Positions 8,489-17,013 of a stretch of 39,587 bases of DNA are shown one piece after another. Positions within the stretch are counted from its first letter, which is position 1, and each line of letters begins with the position of its first letter. Made by a program: the position numbers and the translations under genes. Under the pieces are notes generated by a model that had not been told where the DNA came from, did no database searches, and was given only the letters and a program-made list of their open reading frames with translations. Source of the stretch: Collinsella sp. (GTDB lineage Bacteria; Actinomycetota; Coriobacteriia; Coriobacteriales; Coriobacteriaceae); contig WGSL01000013.1 in the NCBI GenBank assembly GCA_014871665.1, positions 1-39,587 on the forward strand. Reading direction: 5' to 3'.

Positions 8489-9577
8489 CTACCTTTCCGT
8501 GCAGCTAATGCAGGGGTCGATGGTCAGGATAATCATGGGCACGTTGGCAAGGAGCACGCCCTGCAGTGCATGCGTCAGACCCGCCAGGTTCTGCGACGTC
8601 GGCGTGCGCACGCGAAAACGGTCCAGGTTCTTGGTGCCGTTGCCGCGCACATAGTAATACGCCTCGCCGCGCGGCTGCTCAATCACAACCTCGCCGCGCG
8701 CGCCGTCGGCCGGCGTGAGCTTGGTGCGCCTGCCGATTCCGTCGTGCGGTATCTTGCCCACAAGCTCCTTAATGATGTCCATGGCCTGCGTGACCTCGGC
8801 GCAACGCACCTGGCAGCGGGCATAGCAGTCGCCATCGGTAGCAACGATGGGCTCAAACGCAGCCAGATCCGCATAAGCGCCGTCACCGAACATGCGCACG
8901 TCGTAGTCCACGCCCGAGGCGCGCCCAAACGGACCGACCATCGAAAGCGCCAGCGCGTCTTTCTTGCTAATCACGCCCACGCCATGCAGGCGCTCGCCGC
9001 AGCTGTTGTCGTCCAAAAACGTATGCACCAGGGCCTCGTAGTCGGGGCGCATGGCGTCGAGCGTCTGGACAATACCCGCCAGCTCGGAGTCCTCAATGTC
9101 GTGCTTAAGGCCGCCGATCTCGTTGATCGACAGAATCACGCGGCCGCCGCAGGTGCTCTCAAAGATCTTGAGAATCTGCTCGCGCAGCGTCCAAGACCGA
9201 TAGAACAGCGCCTCAAAGCCAAAGGCATCGGCGAGCAGGCCCAGCCACAGCAGATGCGAGTGAATGCGCGAAAGCTCGTGCAGAATGGTGCGGATATACT
9301 GCACGCGGTCAGGCACCTCGATATCGAGCATGCGCTCGCAGGCGCTGGCATAGCCGCAGCTGTGGCCCACGGCGCAAATGCCGCAGATGCGCTCGGCGAT
9401 GTAGCCAAACTGATGCATGTCGCGCTTTTCGGTGAGCTTCTCGAGCCCGCGGTGCACAAAGCCGATCTGCGGAATTGCCTCGATGACGCGGTCGTCCTCG
9501 ATCACCAGGTCCAGATGAAGCGGCTCGGGCAGCACCGGGTGCTGCGGGCCAAACGGAATAACGGAGCGATGTGCCAT
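8489..9577 (-). CDS. echE: Group 4 [NiFe]-hydrogenase large (catalytic) subunit
   Basis: This 362-residue protein carries the Ni-Fe active site where protons are reduced to H2. The N-terminal motif RICGICAVGH supplies C65 and C68. The C-terminal motif DPCISCTER supplies C356 and C359. All four Ni ligands are therefore present, which separates it from the related NuoD of complex I. The protein ends exactly at that motif with no C-terminal peptide, so the usual maturation endopeptidase cleavage would not be needed. CooH is a known example of this condition. The start ATG lies 5 bp after the previous gene's stop. No hyp maturation genes are in the window. Confidence 0.94.
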   Translation of the reverse strand: MAHRSVIPFGPQHPVLPEPLHLDLVIEDDRVIEAIPQIGFVHRGLEKLTEKRDMHQFGYIAERICGICAVGHSCGYASACERMLDIEVPDRVQYIRTILHELSRIHSHLLWLGLLADAFGFEALFYRSWTLREQILKIFESTCGGRVILSINEIGGLKHDIEDSELAGIVQTLDAMRPDYEALVHTFLDDNSCGERLHGVGVISKKDALALSMVGPFGRASGVDYDVRMFGDGAYADLAAFEPIVATDGDCYARCQVRCAEVTQAMDIIKELVGKIPHDGIGRRTKLTPADGARGEVVIEQPRGEAYYYVRGNGTKNLDRFRVRTPTSQNLAGLTHALQGVLLANVPMIILTIDPCISCTER

Positions 9578-9582
9578 GGACC

Positions 9583-10302
9583 TTACGCCTCCTTTTTCTG
9601 CTTGTCGCGGGCGGCCTTGGCGGCAAGCGCCGCGCGGACCTTGGCCGCTTTCTCGGGATCCATGGCGGCGAGCTTTGCCTCCATCTCGGCAGCCTTGAGC
9701 GCGGCCTTCGCAGCAGTTTCATCGTGCTGAGCATCGGAGCCGGCAGCCGCAGCGGGCTGAGCGACGGCAGCGCCCGCAGCATCGCCAGCGCCCGCAGTGC
9801 CCTCCCCCGCAGCGGCCGTGGCAGTAGCAGCCTTCTCGGCCGCGGCCTTGCGCGCCTTGGCCTCGGCAGCGGCACGGACCTTCATGGCTTTCTCGCGCGC
9901 GGCCTTCACCTCGGGCGTGATAACGCTCATGGGCTCGGCAGTCGAGACCTGGTAGAAAAAGCCCTTAAAGTCAATCTGCATATCGGTGATGGCAAGACCA
10001 AACAGGTCGTGCGCTTCGTTTTCAAACGGGAATACTGCCGGATAGTACGAGCTGATGGACGGAATCTCCTGGTACTGATTAATTCCCTCAACCACCAGGT
10101 TCTCGATCGCATAGCTGCCGTCCTGCGCAATCTGCTCCTGAGCAGCACGAACGTTGATAAACGTATAGACCAGGCGATACGTGCCGTCGTCGACGTTGCG
10201 CTCGGCGTGCATTTGCACAAAGCGCGCGCCGACGCCCTTGAGCGCCTGGACATGCGACAGGAGCTCGTCGATCCCGACGGTGGTATAGATAGCCTTTTGC
10301 AT
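9583..10302 (-). CDS. echD: Ech hydrogenase NuoC-like subunit with Ala-rich tail
   Basis: This 239-residue subunit matches the 30-kDa NuoC/EchD family, which links the large and small subunits of the peripheral arm. The family signature is the stretch FPFENEAHDLFGL at about residues 92-104. The conserved fold ends near 128. The rest (about 130-239) is an Ala/Lys/Glu-rich, probably helical extension not typical of the family. It starts and ends with similar blocks, EKAMKVRAAAEAKA near 138 and EKAAKVRAALAAKA near 218. The gene overlaps the upstream small-subunit gene by one base in a TAATG junction, which suggests translational coupling. Confidence 0.88.
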   Translation of the reverse strand: MQKAIYTTVGIDELLSHVQALKGVGARFVQMHAERNVDDGTYRLVYTFINVRAAQEQIAQDGSYAIENLVVEGINQYQEIPSISSYYPAVFPFENEAHDLFGLAITDMQIDFKGFFYQVSTAEPMSVITPEVKAAREKAMKVRAAAEAKARKAAAEKAATATAAAGEGTAGAGDAAGAAVAQPAAAAGSDAQHDETAAKAALKAAEMEAKLAAMDPEKAAKVRAALAAKAARDKQKKEA

Positions 10303-10916
10303 TACTCGGCCTCCTTTGCAGCGGCGGGTGCGGCAGGCTTCCCGGCAGGCGCGCCAGCAGCGGGCGCGCCGTCAGCCGTGCCTGCGTCGACACCGGCCCC
10401 GGCCCCCGCAGCCACAAACCCATCCTCGCCCAGCTCAACGCCACCGCCCCAGGTTGCGGCGCCGCCCACGGTAAGCGGGTCGCCGCCGGCGCGCATCACG
10501 GCCTCCTTCTGGTCCAGGATGCCACACGCCTCCACGATGGCATCGATCACCGTCTCGGGGCGAATGGCGCACCCGGGCGCGTACACGTCCACGGGAATCG
10601 CGCGGTCCACGCCGCCGATCACGTTGTAGGCATCGCGGAACACGCCGCCCGAACACGCGCAAATGCCGCACGCCACCACGCACTTGGGCTCGAGCATCTG
10701 GTTGTAGATCTGGCGCACGACGGGCAGGTTCTGGGCATTGACCGACCCCGTCACCAAAAAGATATCCGCATGCTTGGGGTTGCCGGTGTTGACCACGCCA
10801 AAGCGCTCCGCATCGAACAGCGGCGTGAGCGAGGCCAGCACCTCGATATCGCATCCGTTGCAGCTCGAACCGTCGTAATGAATAACCCACGGCGAGCGCG
10901 ACATTTTATGATCCAT
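10302..10916 (-). CDS. echC: Ech hydrogenase small subunit (NuoB-like)
   Basis: This 204-residue protein belongs to the NuoB/EchC/HycG family and holds the proximal [4Fe-4S] cluster next to the Ni-Fe site. Visible ligands are C19 and C22 (SSCNGCD), C86 in ACGICACSGG and C116 in APGCAIRPE. The conserved domain ends near residue 145. A Gly/Ala/Pro-rich tail of about 60 residues follows and is unusual for the family. The gene begins 12 bp after the fused membrane subunit and overlaps the next gene by one base. The start ATG has a GGAGGC-type ribosome site. Confidence 0.92.
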   Translation of the reverse strand: MDHKMSRSPWVIHYDGSSCNGCDIEVLASLTPLFDAERFGVVNTGNPKHADIFLVTGSVNAQNLPVVRQIYNQMLEPKCVVACGICACSGGVFRDAYNVIGGVDRAIPVDVYAPGCAIRPETVIDAIVEACGILDQKEAVMRAGGDPLTVGGAATWGGGVELGEDGFVAAGAGAGVDAGTADGAPAAGAPAGKPAAPAAAKEAE

Positions 10917-10928
10917 GGATGCCGCCTC

Positions 10929-13811
10929 CTAAATAAATACGTCGACGAGGATGGGCATAAGGTTGAGCAGGCCAAACACCAGCGCCACGCCCCATCCGAG
11001 CCTAAAGCAGCTGCGCCAGGTGCTGCGTGCGAAGGTGTTGTCGATCAGCACCTCGACAAAATACGTCGCGGCCATCACGACCAGTGCGACCACCCAGCTC
11101 ACCGGGTTGTCCCAGACGAAGAACATGCCCACCCACATCAAAAACAGCACGGTCTCGCACCAGTGCATAAGGGTCATCTTGGCCAGCGTGCCGCCGCTCA
11201 TCTCGGTGGCGACGCCCTGGACGATCTCCTGATGCGCGTGATGCGAGTACGAAAGATCGAACGGCGACTTGCGCAGCTTGATGGTAAGCACCGCGAGCAG
11301 CGCGAGGAAAATGGGCGCGCTGTACACGACGATGGGGGCCGACTGCCCCGTCACGGCGATGGAATCAAAGCTGTCGGTGGCAAGGTACAGGCCCACGCTC
11401 ATCAGCAGAACGGCGGGCTCGTAACTCATAACCTGCAGCAACTCACGATCGGCGCCGACCTGGGCAAACGGGCTTTGCGTCGAGGCGGACGCCAGCACCA
11501 CAAAGATCGCGGCGAGCGTCACCATAAAGGCGCACAGCAGCGTGTTGGAACCCGACACAAAGATGCCGCCGCCCACGACGGTAAAGATGAGCGCACACGC
11601 CATGTAGGTATCATCCATGGTGTTTACGCTGGCGGGGGCCTTGCGCAGCAGCTTGGCAACGTCGTAGAACGGTTGCAGCAGGCGCGGACCCACGCGGCCC
11701 TGCATGCGGGCCGAAAGCTTGCGGTCAACGCCGTCGATCAGGCCGCCCACAAGCGGCGCAATCAGGGCAAACGCCACGGTGCCTATAAAGATGCCCACGA
11801 CGCCCGAGCCTTCGAAATACTTGCCGCGCAGCACCGAGGGCGCGCTCATGGCAAGCCGCTCGGGCCCAATCCACGCGCAGCACAGCAGCGCAAACAAGAT
11901 AATGCTGCAGCACACGACGCTACCCGCGGGGCCAATACGCTTCTCGCCAAGGGCGTCCTCCGAGTACCAATTGCGCTTTTCGGCCTTCACCTCGTGTCCC
12001 ATCGAGCCACGGAAATGGCGGTAATTGTCGGTTCCCACACCCGAAAGATATACGTTTACATGCGGTTTGTTGCTCACGCGGAACGACGTCAGCAGCACCA
12101 CGGCGATAAACGCCACGATAACCACCATCAGATACATGGCGTCCTTGCCAATAACGTACGGCACGCGGCCAAACACCATGGCCAAGTAAGGCGACACCAG
12201 GCCGCTCGAGATAACCGGGAACGCCACGCAGCACAGAATCAGCAGCGCGGCGATGGTGTTGAGGGCCATCCATTCGGTCTTATGGACATTGACCTCAACG
12301 TTTTGAGCCGTGGGGTCGACGCCCGAAAGCTTGGCGAGCCACTTACCCCAGAAGTAAAACGTCGCGGCCGAGCCAAAGGCAAGCACCATGATCATGAGCA
12401 CGTTGCCGGTCTGCGCGAACGCCACCAGGGCGCCCCACTTGGACACGAGCATGCCAAACGGCGCCACAAACATGCCCATAATGCCCAGCATCATCAGACG
12501 CGTCAGGTGCGGCATGCGGCTGAACAGACCGTCCATGTCCTCGATATTGCGGCTGCCGATATGATGCTCGGCCGTGCCCACGCACAGGAACAGCAGCGAC
12601 TTTGCCACCGTATGGAACAGGATCAGAAAGATGGCGGCCCACACGGCCTCGGGCGCGCCGACACCCAGGCAGGCACTGATGAGGCCCAGGTTGGAGATGG
12701 TGGAGTACGCGAGCACGCGCTTGGCGTTACTCTGCGAGATGGCCATGAGGGCAGCGAGCAAAAACGTGATGGCACCCACACTCGTGACCATAAAGCCGGT
12801 CACGGGATAGATGGCATAGAGCGGGCTCAGCTTGACCATCAGGAACACGCCGGCCTTGACCATGGTGGACGAGTGCAGCAGGGCGCTCGTGGGCGTGGGG
12901 GCAACCATGGCACCCAACAGCCAAGTGTGGAACGGCATCTGTGCGGCCTTGGTGAGTGCGGCGAGCGACAGCAGAACGACCGGCATCACCAGCAGCGCGG
13001 ATTGCGCGGTTCCGGCGCCGGAAAGCTCGATCATGCCCGAGATGGTCAACGGCATGCCGTTGACGTGCAGGAACATAAGGCCCGCCAAAAACGCGATGCC
13101 GCCCAGCATGTTCAGGATGATCTGGGTGAAGGCGTTTTTAATGGCCTCGGGCGTGCGCGTGTAGCCAATCATGAGGAACGAGCACACGGTGGTGATTTCC
13201 CAGCCGCAGAACAGCCACTCAAGGTTGTCGCTCGTCACGATGACGAACATGGCCGAGAGGAACAGGAACATAAGCGCCAGGAACTGCGGGCGACGGTCGG
13301 GCGCGGTCTGCCCGCGCAGCGCGGCCTCGTGCTCGTCATGGGCCTGGAAGTCCTTCATGTAGCCCAGGGCATACACGCAGATAAGGCTACCGATAATGCC
13401 GACGGCGAGGACCATGATCACGCTCATGTAATCCAGGTAGAGCGGCGTTGCCGTGACGGCTTCGGCCGCGGGCAGCGTCATGGCTGCAAAGGCGAGCGAG
13501 CCCACCAGCTGGACTACGCCGAGCACCGTGGTGAGCGCGTTCCTATATTTGTACGCGTTGTACAGGATGACGGCGCACAGGATGACATCGATGGCGGAGC
13601 TGATGATCGAGAGCACATGCGAGGTGCCGGGGGCAACCTCAAAGCTCTGCGGACCCGTGCCAAAAAACATGACGGCGACTACAACTGTCACCGCCATAAT
13701 AATGCCGGAACCTATGAGCCCCACCGCATCGCGGGCGCGGTCACCGCGCGCGAGCAGCATGCCCAGCGCCGGTACCAGCGGAAACAGGGTAAGGAAATAC
13801 AGTAGCGTCAT
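10929..13811 (-). CDS. Fused membrane subunits EchA-EchB (NuoL/HyfB-like plus NuoH/HyfC-like)
   Basis: This 960-residue integral membrane protein fuses two subunits that are usually separate. Residues 1 to about 620 match the Mrp/NuoL/HyfB ion-translocating family. They include the buried Glu205 in CGWEITT and Lys288 in LTKAAQMPFHTW, which correspond to the pump residues of complex I. Residues from about 671 to 960 match NuoH/EchB, with RVGPR near 708 and the cytoplasmic loop SPFDLSYSHHAHQE near 849. The two parts are joined in frame by a linker with one hydrophobic stretch. It would form the ion channel of the complex and anchor the peripheral arm. It is the first gene of the operon, with a GGAGTGATGGT ribosome region before the ATG. 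A TATAAC box lies near 13852 on the minus strand as a weak promoter candidate. Confidence 0.93.
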   Translation of the reverse strand: MTLLYFLTLFPLVPALGMLLARGDRARDAVGLIGSGIIMAVTVVVAVMFFGTGPQSFEVAPGTSHVLSIISSAIDVILCAVILYNAYKYRNALTTVLGVVQLVGSLAFAAMTLPAAEAVTATPLYLDYMSVIMVLAVGIIGSLICVYALGYMKDFQAHDEHEAALRGQTAPDRRPQFLALMFLFLSAMFVIVTSDNLEWLFCGWEITTVCSFLMIGYTRTPEAIKNAFTQIILNMLGGIAFLAGLMFLHVNGMPLTISGMIELSGAGTAQSALLVMPVVLLSLAALTKAAQMPFHTWLLGAMVAPTPTSALLHSSTMVKAGVFLMVKLSPLYAIYPVTGFMVTSVGAITFLLAALMAISQSNAKRVLAYSTISNLGLISACLGVGAPEAVWAAIFLILFHTVAKSLLFLCVGTAEHHIGSRNIEDMDGLFSRMPHLTRLMMLGIMGMFVAPFGMLVSKWGALVAFAQTGNVLMIMVLAFGSAATFYFWGKWLAKLSGVDPTAQNVEVNVHKTEWMALNTIAALLILCCVAFPVISSGLVSPYLAMVFGRVPYVIGKDAMYLMVVIVAFIAVVLLTSFRVSNKPHVNVYLSGVGTDNYRHFRGSMGHEVKAEKRNWYSEDALGEKRIGPAGSVVCCSIILFALLCCAWIGPERLAMSAPSVLRGKYFEGSGVVGIFIGTVAFALIAPLVGGLIDGVDRKLSARMQGRVGPRLLQPFYDVAKLLRKAPASVNTMDDTYMACALIFTVVGGGIFVSGSNTLLCAFMVTLAAIFVVLASASTQSPFAQVGADRELLQVMSYEPAVLLMSVGLYLATDSFDSIAVTGQSAPIVVYSAPIFLALLAVLTIKLRKSPFDLSYSHHAHQEIVQGVATEMSGGTLAKMTLMHWCETVLFLMWVGMFFVWDNPVSWVVALVVMAATYFVEVLIDNTFARSTWRSCFRLGWGVALVFGLLNLMPILVDVFI

Positions 13812-13955
13812 ACCATCACTCCCCCGTGCAAAAACGCTGCAATTGTTTAACGTTATAGCTCAATTGAGGAGTGGCGGCGGCAGGTTTTCGGTCAACTGGG
13901 GAGTTTTGGGCGTACGGGGTAAGGGCACGTCCGCTTTGGAGTAGAGGGGCGGCAA

Positions 13956-13979
13956 GAAAAATGCGCCCCCGTGGGCGCA
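13956..13979 (-). terminator. Intrinsic terminator of the HTH gene
   Basis: On the minus strand a stem TGCGCCC/GGGCGCA (13962-13968 and 13973-13979) is followed by five T residues (13957-13961). It starts 12 bp past the HTH gene's stop codon. The remaining bases between this and the hydrogenase start (13812-13950) show no gene. Confidence 0.8.
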
Positions 13980-13991
13980 CCATCCCGTTCG

Positions 13992-14396
13992 CTATTCCGC
14001 CCTTTTAACGCGCGGCTTGCGACCGCGCGGCTTATCGACCAGCGCGGACTCACCGCTCTCGCGATACTGGCGGCACCAAGCCTTGACTGAAGACTCGCTG
14101 GGAATCTTGTGCTTGATCATGGTCTCGCGAACCGTCAAGCCGTTTTCCAAACGGTCCTTAACCACGGCGAGCTTTACGTCGTACGAATAGGTGTGATGGC
14201 GAGCGCCCGCGTTGAGCACGGCGTCGGCACCGCCCACGGCATATGCGCGGGCCCACTGACGAGCCGTGGCCTGGGGAATGCCAAGCTTTGCGGCGAGGGC
14301 GCGGTGACCGACCCCCTCTTGGAGGATCTCGACGGCGCGCTGCCTAACCTCGGGCGCATGCGCGCGAGCCCTAGTTGCTTCCGACATACCTGTCAC
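13992..14396 (-). CDS. Orphan double helix-turn-helix protein, IS3/IS150 OrfA-like
   Basis: This 134-residue protein has two helix-turn-helix segments. One is near residues 28-50 (ALAAKLGIPQATARQW) and the second near 85-112 (TVRETMIKHKIPSESSVKAW). It ends in a basic tail, KPRGRKPRVKRAE. This layout is that of the DNA-binding OrfA of IS3-family elements such as IS150. No OrfB integrase follows, no terminal inverted repeats were seen, and the gene has its own terminator. It could be a remnant or a domesticated regulator. The start is either GTG at 14396 or ATG at 14387. A 6-bp hairpin, CTGTTT/AAACAG at 14455-14471, lies upstream. Confidence 0.75.
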   Translation of the reverse strand: MTGMSEATRARAHAPEVRQRAVEILQEGVGHRALAAKLGIPQATARQWARAYAVGGADAVLNAGARHHTYSYDVKLAVVKDRLENGLTVRETMIKHKIPSESSVKAWCRQYRESGESALVDKPRGRKPRVKRAE

Positions 14397-14720
14397 TTCT
14401 TAGCCTCAACCGTTAACCTGCCTTCTTACGTGCATGTTAGATAGTAGCATTTTGCTGTTTGCTCAAAACAGTTAATTAAAATAGACGCGGCGTTATCTGG
14501 GCATTTGGCACCAATTTACGACATTTCTTTATCGATTATTTACGCTGGTAGCTGACTCGCAGCTAATCGTCATTCGCTTATCACCAAAATTGACATCTCT
14601 TTATGTCCTTTGGTCTAGAGTGAATAATTATTAACCCCTCCCCCAATAATTTTGAGCGGCCTGCAAGGTAGTAGATGTCCTCACTCCTCATGATTACCGC
14701 GCATTGCCATCCACCGGAGC
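14397..14720. other. Gene-free AT-richer region
   Basis: This stretch between the HTH gene and the reductase terminator is visibly AT-richer than its surroundings. It contains short inverted repeats at 14455-14471 and 14549-14565 (TAGCTG/CAGCTA). A plus-strand TTGACA at 14590-14595 has no convincing -10 at the right spacing. No gene was supported. Confidence 0.4.
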
Positions 14721-14763
14721 AAAACAAAAAGGGCGGGACCTGCTGCGCCTGCAGACCCCGCCC
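14721..14763 (-). terminator. Intrinsic terminator of the Old Yellow Enzyme gene
   Basis: On the minus strand the stem GGGCGGG/CCCGCCC (14731-14737 and 14757-14763) has a partly self-complementary interior, CTGC/GCAG. It is followed by TTTTTGTTTT (14721-14730). It lies about 75 bp after the reductase stop codon. Confidence 0.8.
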
Positions 14764-14835
14764 CGGTTGACACCCCATGGGACGCAGTCGGGCGAGGCGG
14801 ATCCGTGCTACCGCCCCGCCTGGCCGCGAAGTTAA

Positions 14836-16866
14836 CTACAGCTCGTTGGCCGCGTGATATGCCGTGCGAATGGCGCTCGCGATGTCGGCGGTGCGCTCGC
14901 CCGAGCAGTCGCCCACACAGGTCACGGGCACCGTCACGCCATCTAGGTCAAACGCGTTGGCCTTGGAGCCCACGGCCATCACCACGTAATCGCAGGCGAT
15001 CTTCACCGGCTCCTCGGCGCCGTCCTCGGTGGTGCGAACAGCCTCCACGCCCTCGTCGGTAATGGCGGTCAGGCGGGTCTTCACGTGCTGCTCCACGTTG
15101 TGCTCTGCAAGGTCGCTCATAATCAGCGGCAGAATGGTCTCGGACTCGCCCGCGGCAATCTTGTCGAGCATCTCGACGATCGCCACCTCGCAGCCGTGCT
15201 GCAGCAGATACTCGGCAGTCTCGGTGCCCACCAGGCCACCGCCAATGACGGCGACGCGACCGCTGAGCTCCACCTTGCCGGCCAGTACGTCCCAGCTCGA
15301 GACGACCTTCTCCGAATCGGCACCCGGAACGGGGATGACCACGTCGTGTGCGCCTACGGCCACAATCGCAGCGTCGGCGGCGTTGAGGTCCTCAGCGGTA
15401 GCGGCATGACTGAGCTCAACCTTCACGCCCAGGCCAGGCAGAATCTTCTCGTAGTACTCGACCGAGCGCATAATCTCGTCCTTGCGCGGAGGCGCAGCCG
15501 CCAGCACAATCTGGCCGCCCAGATGATCGCTCGCCTCGTAGACGGTCACGTCGTAGCCGCGCTTGGCCGCCACGCGCGCGGCCTCCAGGCCGGCGATGCC
15601 GCCGCCCACCACGGCGATCTTCTTGTCGCCCTCGCCCGGCTTGATGGCGATGGTCGCCTCGTCGCCGTTCTCGGCGTTGAGCACGCACGAGATGTACTTG
15701 CGGTTTTGAATCGCGTCGACGCAGCCCTTGTTGCAGTTGAGGCACTCGCGAATGGGCTCGCCCGTGGCGGCCTTCAGCGCAATGTCGGGGTCGCACATGA
15801 GCGAACGGCCATAGGCGATGATGTCGGCCGAGCCATCCTCCAGGATCTTCTCGCCGGCCTCGACCGAGACAACACGGCCCACGGTTGCCACCGGCACGGA
15901 GACCAGGGCCTTGACGCGCTCGGCCACGGGCAGCGTCCAGCTGTAGGGCATGGCGCCCATGGGCGGAATGGTGTCGCCCATGTTGCCGGTGTGGTTGGCC
16001 TGTGCGACCTGGATCATGTCGATGCCCGCGCCCTCGAGCAGCTTGGCGAACTCGCAGGCCTCGTCGGGTAGCAGGCCGCCCTTGCCGCGCGGCGTGCCGT
16101 CGGGGTTCTCCATGATCACGGGGAGCTTGTACTCCACCATCAGCTGCGGCGCGGCTTCCTTAATGGCAGCGACGACCTCCAGCGCATAGCGAACGCGGTT
16201 CTCGAACGAACCACCGTACTCGTCGGTGCGCTGGTTGAGGATGGCCGAGCACAGCGAACCCACCAAGCGGTCGCCGTGGACCTCGATGGCGTCGATGCCG
16301 GCCTGCTGCGCGCGAGCGGCCGAGGCAGCGATGGCCTCCTTGATCTGGGTGAGCTGCTCTACGCTCGCCTCGTTCACAAAGTGCTGCATGTCGTGATGCA
16401 GCTTGGCGTAGGCCTGGTTGCGGATCTCGTTGGACTCGGCCATCTTGGCGGCAAAGGTCTCCTCGTCGCCGGCGGCCTTGGCCTCCTGCGCGGCCTTGGC
16501 GGCGGCCATGGAACCCATGACCATGCGGCCGACACCGGGCACATCGTACTCGGGGTGGAACAGCTGCAGCGCGACCTTGGCGCCGTGCTTGTGGACGGCA
16601 TCGGCCAGCGCCTTAAACGTGGGGATCTGGGCGTCGGTTGCCAGCTTGGGCGTGGGGCTTGCGGTCATGACGGGAGCGACGTCGCCGATGACGATGTAGC
16701 TCACGCCGCCACGGGCCAAGCGCTCGTAAAAAGCCAGGCTGCGCTCGCCGATGGAACCGTCACGCTCCTCGTAGCCGGTGGTCAGCGGCGGAAACATAAT
16801 GCGGTTCTTGAGCTCAAGGGGGCCAACCGTAATGGGCTGGAGCAGCTTGGATGCAGGTGTGGTCAT
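14836..16866 (-). CDS. Old Yellow Enzyme family NADH:flavin oxidoreductase with Fe-S and FAD domains
   Basis: This enzyme of about 676 residues has the three-part layout of 2,4-dienoyl-CoA reductase (FadH), enoate reductases and BaiCD/BaiH proteins. The FMN-binding barrel covers about residues 1-370. A [4Fe-4S] motif, C-x2-C-x3-C followed by C about 11 residues on, lies near 378-398. Two dinucleotide-binding glycine motifs follow: GGGIAGLEAARVAAKRG near 425 and GGGLVGTETAEYL near 545. It would pass electrons from NAD(P)H through FAD and Fe-S to FMN, to reduce an activated double bond. The substrate cannot be told from sequence. The barrel segment HGDRLVGSLCSAILNQRTDE differs from the usual HGYLL-type sequence, which may alter specificity. 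I prefer ATG 16866 because AGAGGA directly abuts the alternative ATG at 16872. Confidence 0.88.
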   Translation of the reverse strand: MTTPASKLLQPITVGPLELKNRIMFPPLTTGYEERDGSIGERSLAFYERLARGGVSYIVIGDVAPVMTASPTPKLATDAQIPTFKALADAVHKHGAKVALQLFHPEYDVPGVGRMVMGSMAAAKAAQEAKAAGDEETFAAKMAESNEIRNQAYAKLHHDMQHFVNEASVEQLTQIKEAIAASAARAQQAGIDAIEVHGDRLVGSLCSAILNQRTDEYGGSFENRVRYALEVVAAIKEAAPQLMVEYKLPVIMENPDGTPRGKGGLLPDEACEFAKLLEGAGIDMIQVAQANHTGNMGDTIPPMGAMPYSWTLPVAERVKALVSVPVATVGRVVSVEAGEKILEDGSADIIAYGRSLMCDPDIALKAATGEPIRECLNCNKGCVDAIQNRKYISCVLNAENGDEATIAIKPGEGDKKIAVVGGGIAGLEAARVAAKRGYDVTVYEASDHLGGQIVLAAAPPRKDEIMRSVEYYEKILPGLGVKVELSHAATAEDLNAADAAIVAVGAHDVVIPVPGADSEKVVSSWDVLAGKVELSGRVAVIGGGLVGTETAEYLLQHGCEVAIVEMLDKIAAGESETILPLIMSDLAEHNVEQHVKTRLTAITDEGVEAVRTTEDGAEEPVKIACDYVVMAVGSKANAFDLDGVTVPVTCVGDCSGERTADIASAIRTAYHAANEL

Positions 16867-17013
16867 GGACATTCCTCTCTTGTAGGCGCGGCGGCGATGA
16901 TGCCGCGTAGTTATCTAGAGGATATGGCATGGGAATACAGCAGCGCAACGGAAATCGGCGGACAGCAGGTAGCGGCAGGTGGATGGGGATGGGCGGGGCG
17001 GCCCGTCGGTTTA

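Noticed and set aside
10770..13805. Open plus-strand frame of 1011 codons opposite the fused hydrogenase membrane subunit
   Set aside because: Its His/Arg/Gln-rich translation is a codon shadow of a hydrophobic protein. The minus-strand product has clear complex I family motifs.
10929..13811. Fusion of EchA and EchB as a sequencing artefact
   Set aside because: The frame is continuous over 960 codons with a plausible linker and no stop or start signal at the junction, so a single indel would not create it easily. It remains a point to verify.
14581..14778. Minus-strand frame of 65 codons
   Set aside because: It overlaps the terminator of the reductase gene and has no ribosome site or family resemblance.
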